Of a DNA stretch of 64,000 nucleotides, positions 55,901 through 63,560 are shown piece after piece. The position numbers were made by a program, and so were the translations under genes. Numbering within the stretch: position 1 is the first letter of the stretch; every line of letters begins with the position of its first letter. This DNA is from Candidatus Flexifilum affinis. Lineage in GTDB: Bacteria; Chloroflexota; Anaerolineae; Aggregatilineales; Phototrophicaceae. The stretch covers positions 1 through 64,000 of the forward strand of contig JADJPJ010000042.1 of NCBI GenBank assembly GCA_016713325.1, read 5' to 3'. The notes beneath the pieces were generated by a model. The model was given only the letters and a program-made list of their open reading frames with translations, ran no database searches and had not been told where the DNA came from.

Positions 55901-56007
55901 AGTGTGGTGCGCCGCTGTACGCGAAATGTCGTGGTTGAAACCGACTCAAGGTCGTTTGCCGCTGACTGAAAGTCGTGATCGTTGTCGTCGATGATCAGTA
56001 CATTCAC
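52972..56007 (-). CDS. Hybrid sensor histidine kinase with N-terminal receiver and multiple PAS domains
   Basis: 1011 aa from GTG 56007, which has a strong AAGGGGGAGG ribosome site. The receiver is residues 1-120 (D7, D8; acceptor D54 in LLLDLILPDSQG). About six PAS/PAC units follow, e.g. RYRALFEQGNDAVFLLDLNG, GVIVTNTKGETLFVNSGFTT, GIILVDVDRGIQQANLVFEE and RYRLLAENVTDIITRLGLDA. PAC ends include IQSIARDITARRESEA. HisKA is SRFVSMASHEFRNPLASILA, and the HATPase has NLISNALKYSPDDKP, VEDQGIGIPEEDLKHLFEAF and GTGLGLNIARQA. No membrane helix, so a soluble sensor, probably of redox, light or small ligands. Confidence 0.93.
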   Translation of the reverse strand: MNVLIIDDNDHDFQSAANDLESVSTTTFRVQRRTTLSEGITCLENDEIDVLLLDLILPDSQGLSTLQQIAKLFPALPVVILTTPQSDDEAAQAVASGAEDYLVKGRISAPQLAQSLRYAVERHQYRTSLRASEERYRALFEQGNDAVFLLDLNGRHLEVNPRAAQLLGYTQEEMAQLTIRDVSGEPLNTEETLRRLIAGETIPLYERIFLKKDGTSVPVELNVTIVRDENGNPLYIQSIARDITARRESEATLRLLRAAVENTTEGVIVTNTKGETLFVNSGFTTMTGMDPNLVVGRHFTQFLDPVADREALSALAAEPVIGATRARHTNGHSIYVEWSTSPIRNERGEIIHFVTLLRDVSEIRKAKEALQEAHDALEKRVIERTAELESVKDNIQAVFNHSGDGIILVDVDRGIQQANLVFEEMFGLSPNGAFGGSLLTMVHGEDLATLQAAADDVVETEKTRRLEVRAMRQNGAFFDAELSIALVRKAEAGSASLVYIIRDITARKQADAALRESESRYRLLAENVTDIITRLGLDAVFTYATPSLKATTGLGPEEVIGKPIFEFIHPDDVPKVMTAYATLTQDLAIHTVSYRFRCKEGHYIWLETKSHLLRDPVTQEAREVIAVSRDVSERKANEATFQAMSQRLELATRTGGVGIYEWDARYDIMTWDSQMYTLYGLRTEEHFARPKEVYAKAIHPDDRERIDAEVAAALHGSGQIDSEFRIVHPNGELRHIKVSALVLRDGTGNPTRVIGINWDITKVKQAEANLRQALEKEKELGELKSRFVSMASHEFRNPLASILANTDALSLYRSKMDNDQIETRLERIRRQVLNMRDLMEDVLQLGRMQTGAAEYRPAPGDLRALCAEIIEEFEVQAQHQGRIVYECTSSTMVARFDSRLLRQAISNLISNALKYSPDDKPVHVRLAQKNATLELTVEDQGIGIPEEDLKHLFEAFYRARNVGAVSGTGLGLNIARQAIELHGGTITASSKVDMGTIFVVSLPAKTGGLSN

Positions 56008-56186
56008 GGACTTGCCTCCCCCTTCAAAGCACAACGCTGATTCGCAACGCAAGTGCGCAATGTTGTGCCGCCCGTGCCCTGGCTTCGACTCCCTGCCTAA
56101 GGAGCCATCTTCAATATTAAAACCATTTGGCCATAAAAGGGATTAAGAGTTTTGCAGGGGGCTACAGTCTGAGCGAAGAGGGTGCG

Positions 56187-56852
56187 TCAGCCGCGCATGG
56201 CCTCCAGGACCAGGCCGCCGTAGAGCATGATCTGACGGCGCAAGGTTTCTTCGGCAGCGTTGAGATCGCGCGCATCAAGGCGGTCACAGAACAGCTCATG
56301 GCCCGCGATCAGGGGATCGAGTTCGCGTGGCGGCAGGCGCGTACGAGCACGGCGCACGGTTTCCAGGAGCTGAGCGGCGGTGTGAAGCCGGTCCAGGATG
56401 GTGGCGGTCATCGGGTGCTGCGCGGCGCTGGCCTGGGCCAGCGCAATGTGAATCTCGAACAGAGTGGCCAGTCCGACGCCGGTCTTGTTGTCCTGCGAGG
56501 CGCGGCGCGCTGCCCGCACATGGCCACGGAGCGTGGCTCGAAGCGTCTTGTTCATGTCGGGAAAAAGCCAGCGCAGCGCCAGGGACTCGATCGAAGCGGT
56601 GAGGGCAAACACCTCTTCGGCTTCGGCGCGTGTGAAGGCCCGGACCATCACCCCGCGCCGCGGCTGACTGACGACCCAACCTTCCCGTTCGAGCAGTCGC
56701 AGCGCGTCGCGCACGGTGGCCTGGCTCACCATGTTGGCTTCCGCAATCCGCAGTTCAATCATTCGGTCACCCGGCGCATACAAACCCCGGCGCATTCCGA
56801 CGCGCAGCACTTCGGCCAGCGTTTCGACACGCGTCACAGTCAAGGCAGCCAC
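56187..56852 (-). CDS. GntR-family (FadR/FCD subfamily) transcriptional regulator
   Basis: 221 aa. The N-terminal winged helix reads RVGMRRGLYAPGDRMIELRI, AEANMVSQATVRDALRLLER and EGWVVSQPRRGVMVRAFTRA, the GntR pattern with the turn VSQATVRDALR. The all-helical FCD ligand domain follows: LTASIESLALRWLFP, HIALAQASAAQHPMTATILD, IAGHELFCDRLDARDLNAAE. Its metal-binding His and Asp residues are plausible but not all placed. The start overlaps the 3' end of the Ser/Thr kinase gene by 13 bases on the same strand, so the two are probably co-transcribed. The effector is unknown. Confidence 0.9.
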   Translation of the reverse strand: MAALTVTRVETLAEVLRVGMRRGLYAPGDRMIELRIAEANMVSQATVRDALRLLEREGWVVSQPRRGVMVRAFTRAEAEEVFALTASIESLALRWLFPDMNKTLRATLRGHVRAARRASQDNKTGVGLATLFEIHIALAQASAAQHPMTATILDRLHTAAQLLETVRRARTRLPPRELDPLIAGHELFCDRLDARDLNAAEETLRRQIMLYGGLVLEAMRG

Positions 56853-58987
56853 CAGCCGTAAGCGCCGCCGAGTATGGTGAGCGCGCGCAGATTCGTCCCA
56901 TCGGGATCCAGCAGGTAGAGCTCGTCACGCCCGCCCTCGTCGCTGTTGATCAGGATGCCGCGCTCGTTCGGGTGCATCTGCGCGCTCCACTCGTAACCCG
57001 CGCCGTCGAACAGAATTCTGGCATTGTCGCCGTTGAAATCCATTTGTGCGACCGCGCCGTAGCCGGCCCCGTCGGTCAGGTAGAGGATCTCGCCGTCAGG
57101 GGTGAAAGAGGGAGACCAGTCCTTGACCTCATTGTTGGTCAGCCGAATGACCTCGTTGGTGGACAGATCCAGCCGCTTGATATCCCAGGTCGAGGCATCG
57201 TCTGGGCGTCCGCTGGTGAAAATCACGTAGCGGCCATCGTCACTCACGCGCGGATGGCTGTTGCGCTCGCCATCGCTGAAGATCAGCGTGACCTCGCCCC
57301 CCTGCGCCGGCGCCTGCACCAGGTCGTGCGTGCCGTCGCCGCGCGTATCCGACGAAAAGATGACATTTTCCCCGTCGGGAGTCCATGATGGGATGCGATC
57401 GGTCACCGTGTTGTCGGTCAGCCGGCGCAGCCCACTCCCGTCGATGTCGATCACGTAGATGTCGAAATCGCCGTCGCGGTCGGACTGAAAGGCGATCTGC
57501 GATCCATCCGGCGAAGCTGCGCCATACATGTCGTTGGCCTCGTCGTCGGTCAGGCGAGTTTCTAGGCGCGTCGCCAGGTCCAGACGGTACAGGTCGAAGT
57601 TGCCGCCACGCTCGGCGAAGAAGATGAGCGAGCCCACGCCCACCAGGCCGGTCGGCGTGGGGCGCAAACCCACCGGGGACAGACCGCCATCCACCTCGGT
57701 CGGTTCCACAGTGACTGCGCCAAAGGGAGTCCGCGTCGGGACGCTGGCCGTTGGCAGAGTGGTATTCGTCGCCAGGATTTCGGTCGCTGTGGCGTCAATG
57801 GTCGGCGTAGGGGTGGCTTCTTCGCCGGTCAGATTGGTGATCAGCAGGGCGGCCAGCGCCGCGACCAGGGTCAGCATGGCGCAGCCGATCACCGCGCCGA
57901 TCAGTACGCTGGTCAGCAGCGATCCGCGCCGGCGCGCCCGAGGGAGGCTGCGCGGCGGCGTTCCGGCGAAGGAGGGCGGTGCGACATAGCCGGTGGCTAC
58001 CTGAGGCGGAGGCTCGGGGGGTGTCGGCTGGCGCTCCGGCTGGCGCTCCGAATATCCCGGCGGGTCGGGCCGCTGAAAGCCAGGCTGCGTGTCCATCATG
58101 TTGATCGACGGGCTGGGCTGCGTCTCGCTCAGCGTGAAGCTGTCGGGCGTGTTGATGGCCTGGATCAGCGCCTCCGCGAAGACCGCGGCGGTGGGGTAGC
58201 GGTCGTCGGGCCGCTTGCTCATGGCCTTGAGGATGACGCGCTCCACCAGCGTGGGCAGGGCGCTGTTCAGGCTGCGCGGGGCGGGCGGCTGAGCCGTCAC
58301 CTGAAGCACGGCGATGCTGTAAGGCGTGTCGCCTTCGAAGGGGCGCGCAGCGGTCGCCATCTCGAACAGGGTCACCCCGAGCGCGTACAGGTCGCTGCGC
58401 CCGTCGAGCGGCTTACCCTGCGCCTGCTCCGGGCTCATGTAGCTGGGCGTGCCGATCACGCCGTGCGTTGTGACGGCCGCCATGCCGCTGTAGGCGTCGC
58501 CCATCAGCCGGGCGATGCCGAAATCGGTCAGGTAAGCGCCGCCGTCGTCGTCGAGCAGGATGTTGGACGGCTTGAGGTCGCGATGCAGCACATTTTTCAT
58601 GTGCGCGTAGTCGAGGGCCGGGGCGATCTGCGTGATGAAACTGCGCATCTGCTCCAGCGTCAGCGGCCCGCGTTGCCGGATGAGATCGTCGACCGAGCCG
58701 CCGTCCATGAAGCGCATGACGATGTAGGGCTGTCCCTCGAATTCGCCGTAGTCGTGCACCGGGACGATGTTACGGTGTTCAAGCTGGGTGAGGATGTGCA
58801 CTTCACGCATGAAGCGCTGCATGTAGGTTTCGTCGTTGAGGAGCTGTCGCGGGAGGATCTTGATCGCCACCGGACGACGGTTCATCGAGATCTGGTGCGC
58901 GCGATAAACCACGGCCATTCCGCCGCGCCCGACCAGCTCTGCGATTTCATACCCGCCGACGCGTTTGCCGATAAGTTCGTCTGTCAT
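56840..58987 (-). CDS. Ser/Thr protein kinase (PknB-like) with an extracellular TolB-type beta-propeller
   Basis: 715 aa from ATG 58987 (MTDELIGKRVGGYEIAELVG). The kinase domain (13-280) is complete: GRGGMAVVYRA, K43 in PVAIKILP, HRDLKPSN (D137), LTDFGIAR (D155) and GTPSYMSPEQA. A Pro/Gln-rich juxtamembrane region ends in one helix (LLTSVLIGAVIGCAMLTLVA, ~375-405). A Thr/Pro linker and WD40/TolB-like repeats follow: DMYGAASPDGSQIAFQSDRD, GDFDIYVIDIDGSGLRRLTD, IPSWTPDGENVIFSSD. It probably senses an extracellular signal and phosphorylates cytoplasmic targets. It is expressed from the promoter at 59020-59048. Confidence 0.95.
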   Translation of the reverse strand: MTDELIGKRVGGYEIAELVGRGGMAVVYRAHQISMNRRPVAIKILPRQLLNDETYMQRFMREVHILTQLEHRNIVPVHDYGEFEGQPYIVMRFMDGGSVDDLIRQRGPLTLEQMRSFITQIAPALDYAHMKNVLHRDLKPSNILLDDDGGAYLTDFGIARLMGDAYSGMAAVTTHGVIGTPSYMSPEQAQGKPLDGRSDLYALGVTLFEMATAARPFEGDTPYSIAVLQVTAQPPAPRSLNSALPTLVERVILKAMSKRPDDRYPTAAVFAEALIQAINTPDSFTLSETQPSPSINMMDTQPGFQRPDPPGYSERQPERQPTPPEPPPQVATGYVAPPSFAGTPPRSLPRARRRGSLLTSVLIGAVIGCAMLTLVAALAALLITNLTGEEATPTPTIDATATEILATNTTLPTASVPTRTPFGAVTVEPTEVDGGLSPVGLRPTPTGLVGVGSLIFFAERGGNFDLYRLDLATRLETRLTDDEANDMYGAASPDGSQIAFQSDRDGDFDIYVIDIDGSGLRRLTDNTVTDRIPSWTPDGENVIFSSDTRGDGTHDLVQAPAQGGEVTLIFSDGERNSHPRVSDDGRYVIFTSGRPDDASTWDIKRLDLSTNEVIRLTNNEVKDWSPSFTPDGEILYLTDGAGYGAVAQMDFNGDNARILFDGAGYEWSAQMHPNERGILINSDEGGRDELYLLDPDGTNLRALTILGGAYGWWLP

Positions 58988-59019
58988 GCAGAGTGCATTC
59001 CCGTCACAAGCCAAGGCAC

Positions 59020-59048
59020 ATTATATGCCGCCGCTCGCAAGCGTACAA
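59020..59048 (-). promoter_or_regulatory. Sigma-70-type promoter of the Ser/Thr kinase gene
   Basis: On the minus strand TTGTAC (complement of 59043-59048), a 17-base spacer and TATAAT (complement of 59020-59025) form the best complete promoter in the window. The start point would be near 59013, about 25 bases before the ATG at 58987. Confidence 0.7.
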
Positions 59049-59147
59049 ACCTGCACGCGCCCCGAAAACTGGTGCTAAACTCACAAGACATTCCCGAACG
59101 CGCCGCGTCATGTCAGATCTGCTTCTGTCCTACGAAAGGGAGTCCTG

Positions 59148-59609
59148 ATGCCCGCGCATTACCTGGCCGAACTGAACATCGCTCGCCTGCTGGCCCCCAT
59201 GGACGACCCGCAGATCGCCGACTTCAAGAACGCGCTGGCGGAGATCAACGGCCTGGCCGAGGTCAGCCCTGGCTTCGTGTGGCGGCTGAAGGACGACAGC
59301 GGCAACGCCACGGGCATCCAGGTCTACGACGACCCGCTGCTGATCGTCAACCTGACGGTCTGGGAGACGGTCGACGACCTGTTCCGCTATACCTATTCGA
59401 GCGATCATGTCGATTTCTTCCGGCGGCGCGGAGAGTGGTTCGGCAAGCTGGGGACGTCATCGTTCGCGCTGTGGTGGCAGCCCGCCGATAGTATGCCGCC
59501 GGCGCTGGACGACGCGAAGACACGGCTGGATCACCTCGCGGCGCACGGCCCGACCCCCTATGCCTTCACGTTCAAGAAGCGCTTCACGGTCGAGGAGGCG
59601 TCTGCCTAA
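59148..59609 (+). CDS. DUF3291 family protein
   Basis: 153 aa; AAAGGGAG precedes the ATG. The sequence HYLAELNIARLLAPMDDPQI, FKNALAEINGLAEVSPGFVW, LTVWETVDDLFRYTYSSDHV, FFRRRGEWF and FALWWQPADSMPPALDDAKT is characteristic of DUF3291, a dimeric alpha/beta-barrel related to antibiotic-biosynthesis monooxygenases. No cofactor motif is visible. It is divergent from the kinase gene and may use a TAAACT at 59074-59079 as its -10. Function unknown. Confidence 0.88.
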   Translation: MPAHYLAELNIARLLAPMDDPQIADFKNALAEINGLAEVSPGFVWRLKDDSGNATGIQVYDDPLLIVNLTVWETVDDLFRYTYSSDHVDFFRRRGEWFGKLGTSSFALWWQPADSMPPALDDAKTRLDHLAAHGPTPYAFTFKKRFTVEEASA

Positions 59610-59629
59610 CAGCCTTCAGCGAATAAAGG

Positions 59630-60510
59630 CTAGATCGTCCCGCTGCCCTGGCCGAAATTGGCCGCAAGCAGAGAGAAATCGGCGATCAGACAGCGCCATC
59701 GCGATTGAAATCGGCGCTGGCGTTGAAATTCGGCTCTCCGCTGAGCGTGCTAAAGCTTGCTGCCAGAATCGAGAAATCCAGAATGGTGATATAGCCGTCG
59801 GCGTTGGCGTCTCCCTCCAACAGCGTGCCGAAATCAATATTGTGCGGTCCTTCCGGAAGGACTTCGGGCAGGATGACCGGCAGGGAAGTGCTGGTTCGTA
59901 CTGAAAGCAGGTAATCCCCTGGTCCTGTCTGTAGACTGAACTGACCGTACTCGTCCGTCTCGATAAGCTGATCCAGGACGGTCTCTGCTGTGTCGCTCGT
60001 CACAAACCGGATTTCAATGGGTGTCACCCAGGCTTGATCAGGTGCGGGCGGTCGCCCCTGAAGATGGAGGCTGCCGTCAAGCGTGGTCACAATGGCCCCA
60101 GTGTTGTTCGATGTGATTTCACCGGTCGTGCAATTGAAGGTGACGGCGGATCGCCAGAAGGGGCGCTTGTAGCCGGCGTCGTGGAATAAACGGATGGACA
60201 GCGTGGCCAATGTGTTGGCAGGCAGGTTGAAGGGCACATTGGGCGTGAAGTCGAACGCACCCCAGTAACCGCCGTGCGCCTGCGGCATCATCACCGCTTT
60301 GTCGCGAGTGAGCGAAACACTACTGCCAGTGAGTTCATAGCGGTAGTAGGTGGGTGCTTGAGTGATGGTGAACTCATCCACAAAAGCAATCTGAGCGCGC
60401 GAATTCTCAAGTTCAAAGCCGTTGCATGTGCTGCGAGGAACGGCGCTCAGGCGAACCGCGCCGTCGGCGCTGCGTATCGGAATAGGTTGGATCATGAAGA
60501 GGAACGCCAT
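59630..60510 (-). CDS. Secreted dockerin type I protein (one frameshift)
   Basis: About 293 aa. A hydrophobic start (MAFLFMIQPIPIRSADGAVR) looks like part of a signal peptide; the true start may be upstream, where the frame is interrupted by TAA at ~60555 after MKRLARLFGVCW. Residues ~25-170 are beta-rich and unassigned (YYRYELTGSSVSLTRDKAVM). A carboxypeptidase-regulatory-like strand set follows (ETDEYGQFSLQTGPGDYLLS). The C-terminus is a dockerin: GDANADGYITILDFSILAAS, then ADFNRDGAV and, after a shift near 59688, DFSLLAANFGQGSGTI. Both calcium loops show the D-x-N/D-x-D pattern. It should bind a cohesin, such as the one in the protein at 34917-36245. Confidence 0.82.
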
Positions 60511-60642
60511 CAGCCATGCAGGGGGCGAACCGCGCTGCTGTACGCCCGCTGTTTACTCCTTGGCCACCGGCCAGCAAACGCCAAAGAGTCTAGCGAGCCT
60601 CTTCATGACTCACAACTATGATAGGCTTATAGGTAGCACACA

Positions 60643-61587
60643 CTAGCTCTTCAGAATGTCCTCGATGCGCTGGATCTTCGCCTCGTCCAGCTTCAGCTCC
60701 GCCGCCCTGACGTTTTCCGCCACCTGCTCCGGCCGCGTCGCCCCGATGATGGCGCTGCTCACGCCGGGGTGGCGCAGCGCCCAGGCCAGCGCCAGATCGG
60801 CGCGCGTGACACCCAGATCGTCGGCGACGGCCTTGAGCGCCTTGACCCGCTCGATGTTCTTCTCGTTGACGAAGCGGTCCTTGGCCCATTCTTCGCGGGC
60901 GAAGCGCGACCCTTCCGGGATGCCCTCGTCGTACTTGCCGGTCAGCATGCCCTGGCCGAGTGGCGAAAAGACCACCAGCCCGATGCCGCGCTTGTGCGTG
61001 GCCGGCAGAATCTCCTCTTCCACCCGTTCGCGATGCAGCATCGAGTACTGCGGCTGCTCCGTCTTGGGCAGGTGCCAGCCATACCTCTCGCACAGATCGT
61101 AGGCTTCGACGATCTGCGCCGCCGACCAGACGGACGTGCCCCAGTACATGGCGCGGCCGGATTCGACCACGGTGTGCAGGGCCTGCACGGTCTCGCGGAT
61201 CGGCGTGTGCGGGTCAGGGCGGTGGCAGAAGTAGATGTCGACGTAATCGGTGCCGAGGCGCTCCAGACTCCTGTCGATGCTCTCCAGGATGTGCTTGCGC
61301 GACAGGCCGCGGTCGTTGACGTCGTCGCTCATCGGCCAGTAGACCTTCGACGAAATGACCAGGGTGTGACGCGGGTACTGCTTGAGGACGGCGCCCATCT
61401 GCTTTTCGGCCTCGCCCTTGCCGTAGATGTCGGCCAGGTCGAAGAAGTTGATGCCGTGCTCGTGCGCGGTTTCCACGACCTCGCGGGCGATTGCCTCATC
61501 GACCTTGCCCTCGCCGTAATTGATCCAGCCGCCAAACGAAATGGCGCTGATCTTCATGCCCGTGTCGCCCAGGTGACGGTACTGCAT
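60643..61587 (-). CDS. Aldo/keto reductase (potassium-channel beta-subunit-like subfamily)
   Basis: 314 aa, intact; GGGGGGAAGAG lies before the ATG. The catalytic tetrad is visible: D50 and Y55 in GINFFDLADIYGKGEAE, K81 in LVISSKVYW and H122 in DIYFCHRPD. NADPH-binding parts include VVFSPLGQGMLTGKYDEG and SSAIIGATRPEQVAENVRAA, where the Arg/Glu set contacts the 2'-phosphate. FGGWINYG at the N-terminus and SRKHILESIDRSLERLGTDY are typical of the AKR6/YghZ group. It reduces aldehydes or ketones in the cytoplasm; substrate unknown. Confidence 0.93.
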   Translation of the reverse strand: MQYRHLGDTGMKISAISFGGWINYGEGKVDEAIAREVVETAHEHGINFFDLADIYGKGEAEKQMGAVLKQYPRHTLVISSKVYWPMSDDVNDRGLSRKHILESIDRSLERLGTDYVDIYFCHRPDPHTPIRETVQALHTVVESGRAMYWGTSVWSAAQIVEAYDLCERYGWHLPKTEQPQYSMLHRERVEEEILPATHKRGIGLVVFSPLGQGMLTGKYDEGIPEGSRFAREEWAKDRFVNEKNIERVKALKAVADDLGVTRADLALAWALRHPGVSSAIIGATRPEQVAENVRAAELKLDEAKIQRIEDILKS

Positions 61588-61639
61588 GGTGCTCTTCCCC
61601 CCAACACTACGTAGCGGTTATACAAGTAATGAGAGATGA

Positions 61640-61757
61640 GAAACGAGAAAGGACAGTGACGCGAGACGGAGGAGATAGCGCTTGCTTTTCCTCAGTCCTG
61701 TTCACTCAGTCCTTGCTTTTCCTCGTTTCTCATCCTTCATTTCTCATGCCTTCTTTT
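61640..61757. repeat. CTCAGTCCTGTTCACTCAGTCC / TTTCTCAT repeat
   Basis: Two CTCAGTCC words and three TTTCTCAT-like words, with inverted GAGATGAGAAACGAGAAA, lie between the aldo/keto reductase start and the aminotransferase stop. The same words border the IS at 42.7-43.6 kb. No coding potential. Confidence 0.45.
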
Positions 61758-63104
61758 CTACTGCCCCAGCGAGTCCAGGACGCTGCCCAGGATGCGGATG
61801 ATCTCGTCCACCTCGTCTTCGGTGATGGTCAGCGGCGGCGCGAAGGCCAGCGTGCTGCCGACGTTGCGGGTGCGCAGGCCGCGGTCCTGGCACATGCGGG
61901 TGACTTTGGCCGCCAGCGCCGGGTCGGCTGCCTTCGTCGCCTTGTCGGCCACTAGCTCGACGCCGCAGATCAGGCCCAGGCCGCGCACCTCGCCGACGTT
62001 GGCAAATTCGGTCAGTGCCGTCAGGCCGTCCTTCAGGCGGGCGCCCATCTGTACAGCGCGCTCGACCAGCTTCTCGTTCTCGATCAGCTCCAGATTGCGC
62101 AGCCCCACGGCGCAGGCCGTCGCGTGACCGGAGTAGGTATAGCCGTGCATCCAGCTATCGGTGTCTGGCGCGCTCAGGATGGCGTCGTAGATGGCGTCGG
62201 TGATCTGGTTGCCGCCCAGGGGCTGGTAGCCGCTGGTGATGGCCTTGGCGAAGGAGAGGATGTCGGGCTGCACGCCATAGCGGTTCAGGCCAAACAGTTC
62301 GCCGGTGCGTCCGAAGCCGGTGATTACCTCGTCGGCGATCAGCAGCACATCGTACTGGTCGCAGATGGCGCGGACGCGCGGGAAGTAGTCGTCCGGCGGG
62401 ACGATGACACCACCCACCCCTTGCACCGGCTCGGCGATCACCGCCGCGACCGTCTCCGGGCCTTCGCGCAGGATCGCCTCTTCGATGGCGCGGGCGGCGG
62501 CCTGACCGATGGTTTCACCGTCCTTCACCTCGCCATCATAGCGGTAGGGATAGGGCGCGGGCACGTGGATGAAGCCGGGTACGGGCGGACCGAACATCTT
62601 GTGGTAGCGCTCGATACCGGTGGCGAACGTCGCCGCCAGCGTGATGCCGTGATAGGCGAACTTGCGGGCGATGACCTTCGACTTCTCCGGCTTGCCCATG
62701 CGCTTGAAGTAGTAGCGGGCAATCTTGAAGGCGCTGTCGTTGGCCTCCGAGCCGCCGGAGGTGAAGAAGGTGGTCTTCAGTCCGGAATAGGCGTAGCCGG
62801 ACAGCTTGTCTGCGAGCTGCGTCGCGGGTACGTTGGTCATGCCGGCGAAGTTGGAGGTGAAGGCCAGCCGCTTCATCTGGTCGTAGGCGGCCTGCGCCAG
62901 TTCTTCGCGCCCATAGCCGACGTTGACGTTCCATAGGCCGGCCATGCCGTCCAGAATGCGGCGGCCATCGACGGTGTAGAGATATACGCCTTCGCCGCGC
63001 TCGATCACCAGCGGATCGACATGGGTCCTCGGGTGCTGGAGGGGATGAAGCTGATGCCTGTCCTGTTCCTGGAGTGTCGCATTATCGAGTTTTGGAAGTG
63101 TCAT
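61758..63104 (-). CDS. Class III PLP-dependent aminotransferase (omega-amino acid/polyamine:pyruvate type)
   Basis: 448 aa, intact. The PLP lysine is K287 in DILSFAKAITSGYQPLGGNQ. D258 in LLIADEVITGFGRTGELF contacts the pyridine N, and SGGSEANDSAFKIARYY binds the phosphate. The substrate-loop segment is LDGMAGLWNVNVGYGREELA. FAYHGITLAATFATG is typical of omega-transaminases such as beta-alanine, GABA or putrescine:pyruvate enzymes. AAAGG precedes the ATG at 63104. The donor cannot be told from sequence. A DAO-type oxidase remnant lies 60 kb away, and no linkage should be read into that. Confidence 0.93.
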   Translation of the reverse strand: MTLPKLDNATLQEQDRHQLHPLQHPRTHVDPLVIERGEGVYLYTVDGRRILDGMAGLWNVNVGYGREELAQAAYDQMKRLAFTSNFAGMTNVPATQLADKLSGYAYSGLKTTFFTSGGSEANDSAFKIARYYFKRMGKPEKSKVIARKFAYHGITLAATFATGIERYHKMFGPPVPGFIHVPAPYPYRYDGEVKDGETIGQAAARAIEEAILREGPETVAAVIAEPVQGVGGVIVPPDDYFPRVRAICDQYDVLLIADEVITGFGRTGELFGLNRYGVQPDILSFAKAITSGYQPLGGNQITDAIYDAILSAPDTDSWMHGYTYSGHATACAVGLRNLELIENEKLVERAVQMGARLKDGLTALTEFANVGEVRGLGLICGVELVADKATKAADPALAAKVTRMCQDRGLRTRNVGSTLAFAPPLTITEDEVDEIIRILGSVLDSLGQ

Positions 63105-63184
63105 GGTAAGGCCTTTATTGCGGAATTATCTCTATCAACAATACCGAACCTGGCTCAGACCATGCAAACGACCATCCTGGCCAC

Positions 63185-63560
63185 CATAAAACACGATGGG
63201 GGGCGGTTCGCGAACCGCCTGCTTGTGAATCGCCGGATCATCCTGGGCGCATCGCGATGCGCCCCTACGACATGGGGGTCCGTTGATCCCGGTGGTAGTA
63301 GGGCGGAGAATCAGAATCGCCCGCTTCTGAATCGCCGGACATTTCGGACGCATCGCGATGCGCCCCTACGCGCAGGACCGGTTGATCCGGTGGTAGGGGC
63401 GGTTCGCGAACCGCCCGATGGTGAATCGCCGGACATTTCGGACTACGGCGCGAGGACCGTTGATCCTGGTAGTAGGGGCGGTTCGCGAACCGCCCGGTGG
63501 TGAATCGCCGGACATTTCGGACGCATCGCGATGCGTCCCTACGGCACGGGGGACGTTGAT
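63185..63560. repeat. Tandem array of palindromic repeat units; no gene in 63105-63538
   Basis: At least four units share GAATCGCCGGA (near 63229, 63331, 63423 and 63503). Around these cores alternate two perfect 18-bp palindromes, GGCGGTTCGCGAACCGCC and GACGCATCGCGATGCGTC (or GGCGCATCGCGATGCGCC), plus GTTGATCC words. Unit spacing is roughly 80-100 bp. The array spans the gap between the aminotransferase and the last gene. It overlaps the last 22 bases of that gene, whose stop codon falls within a repeat unit. Related single words occur at 48-136 and 13511-13531. Confidence 0.85.

Noticed and set aside
63185..63560. CRISPR array
   Set aside because: The units are palindromic, spacers are not unique or of even length, and no cas gene is near.
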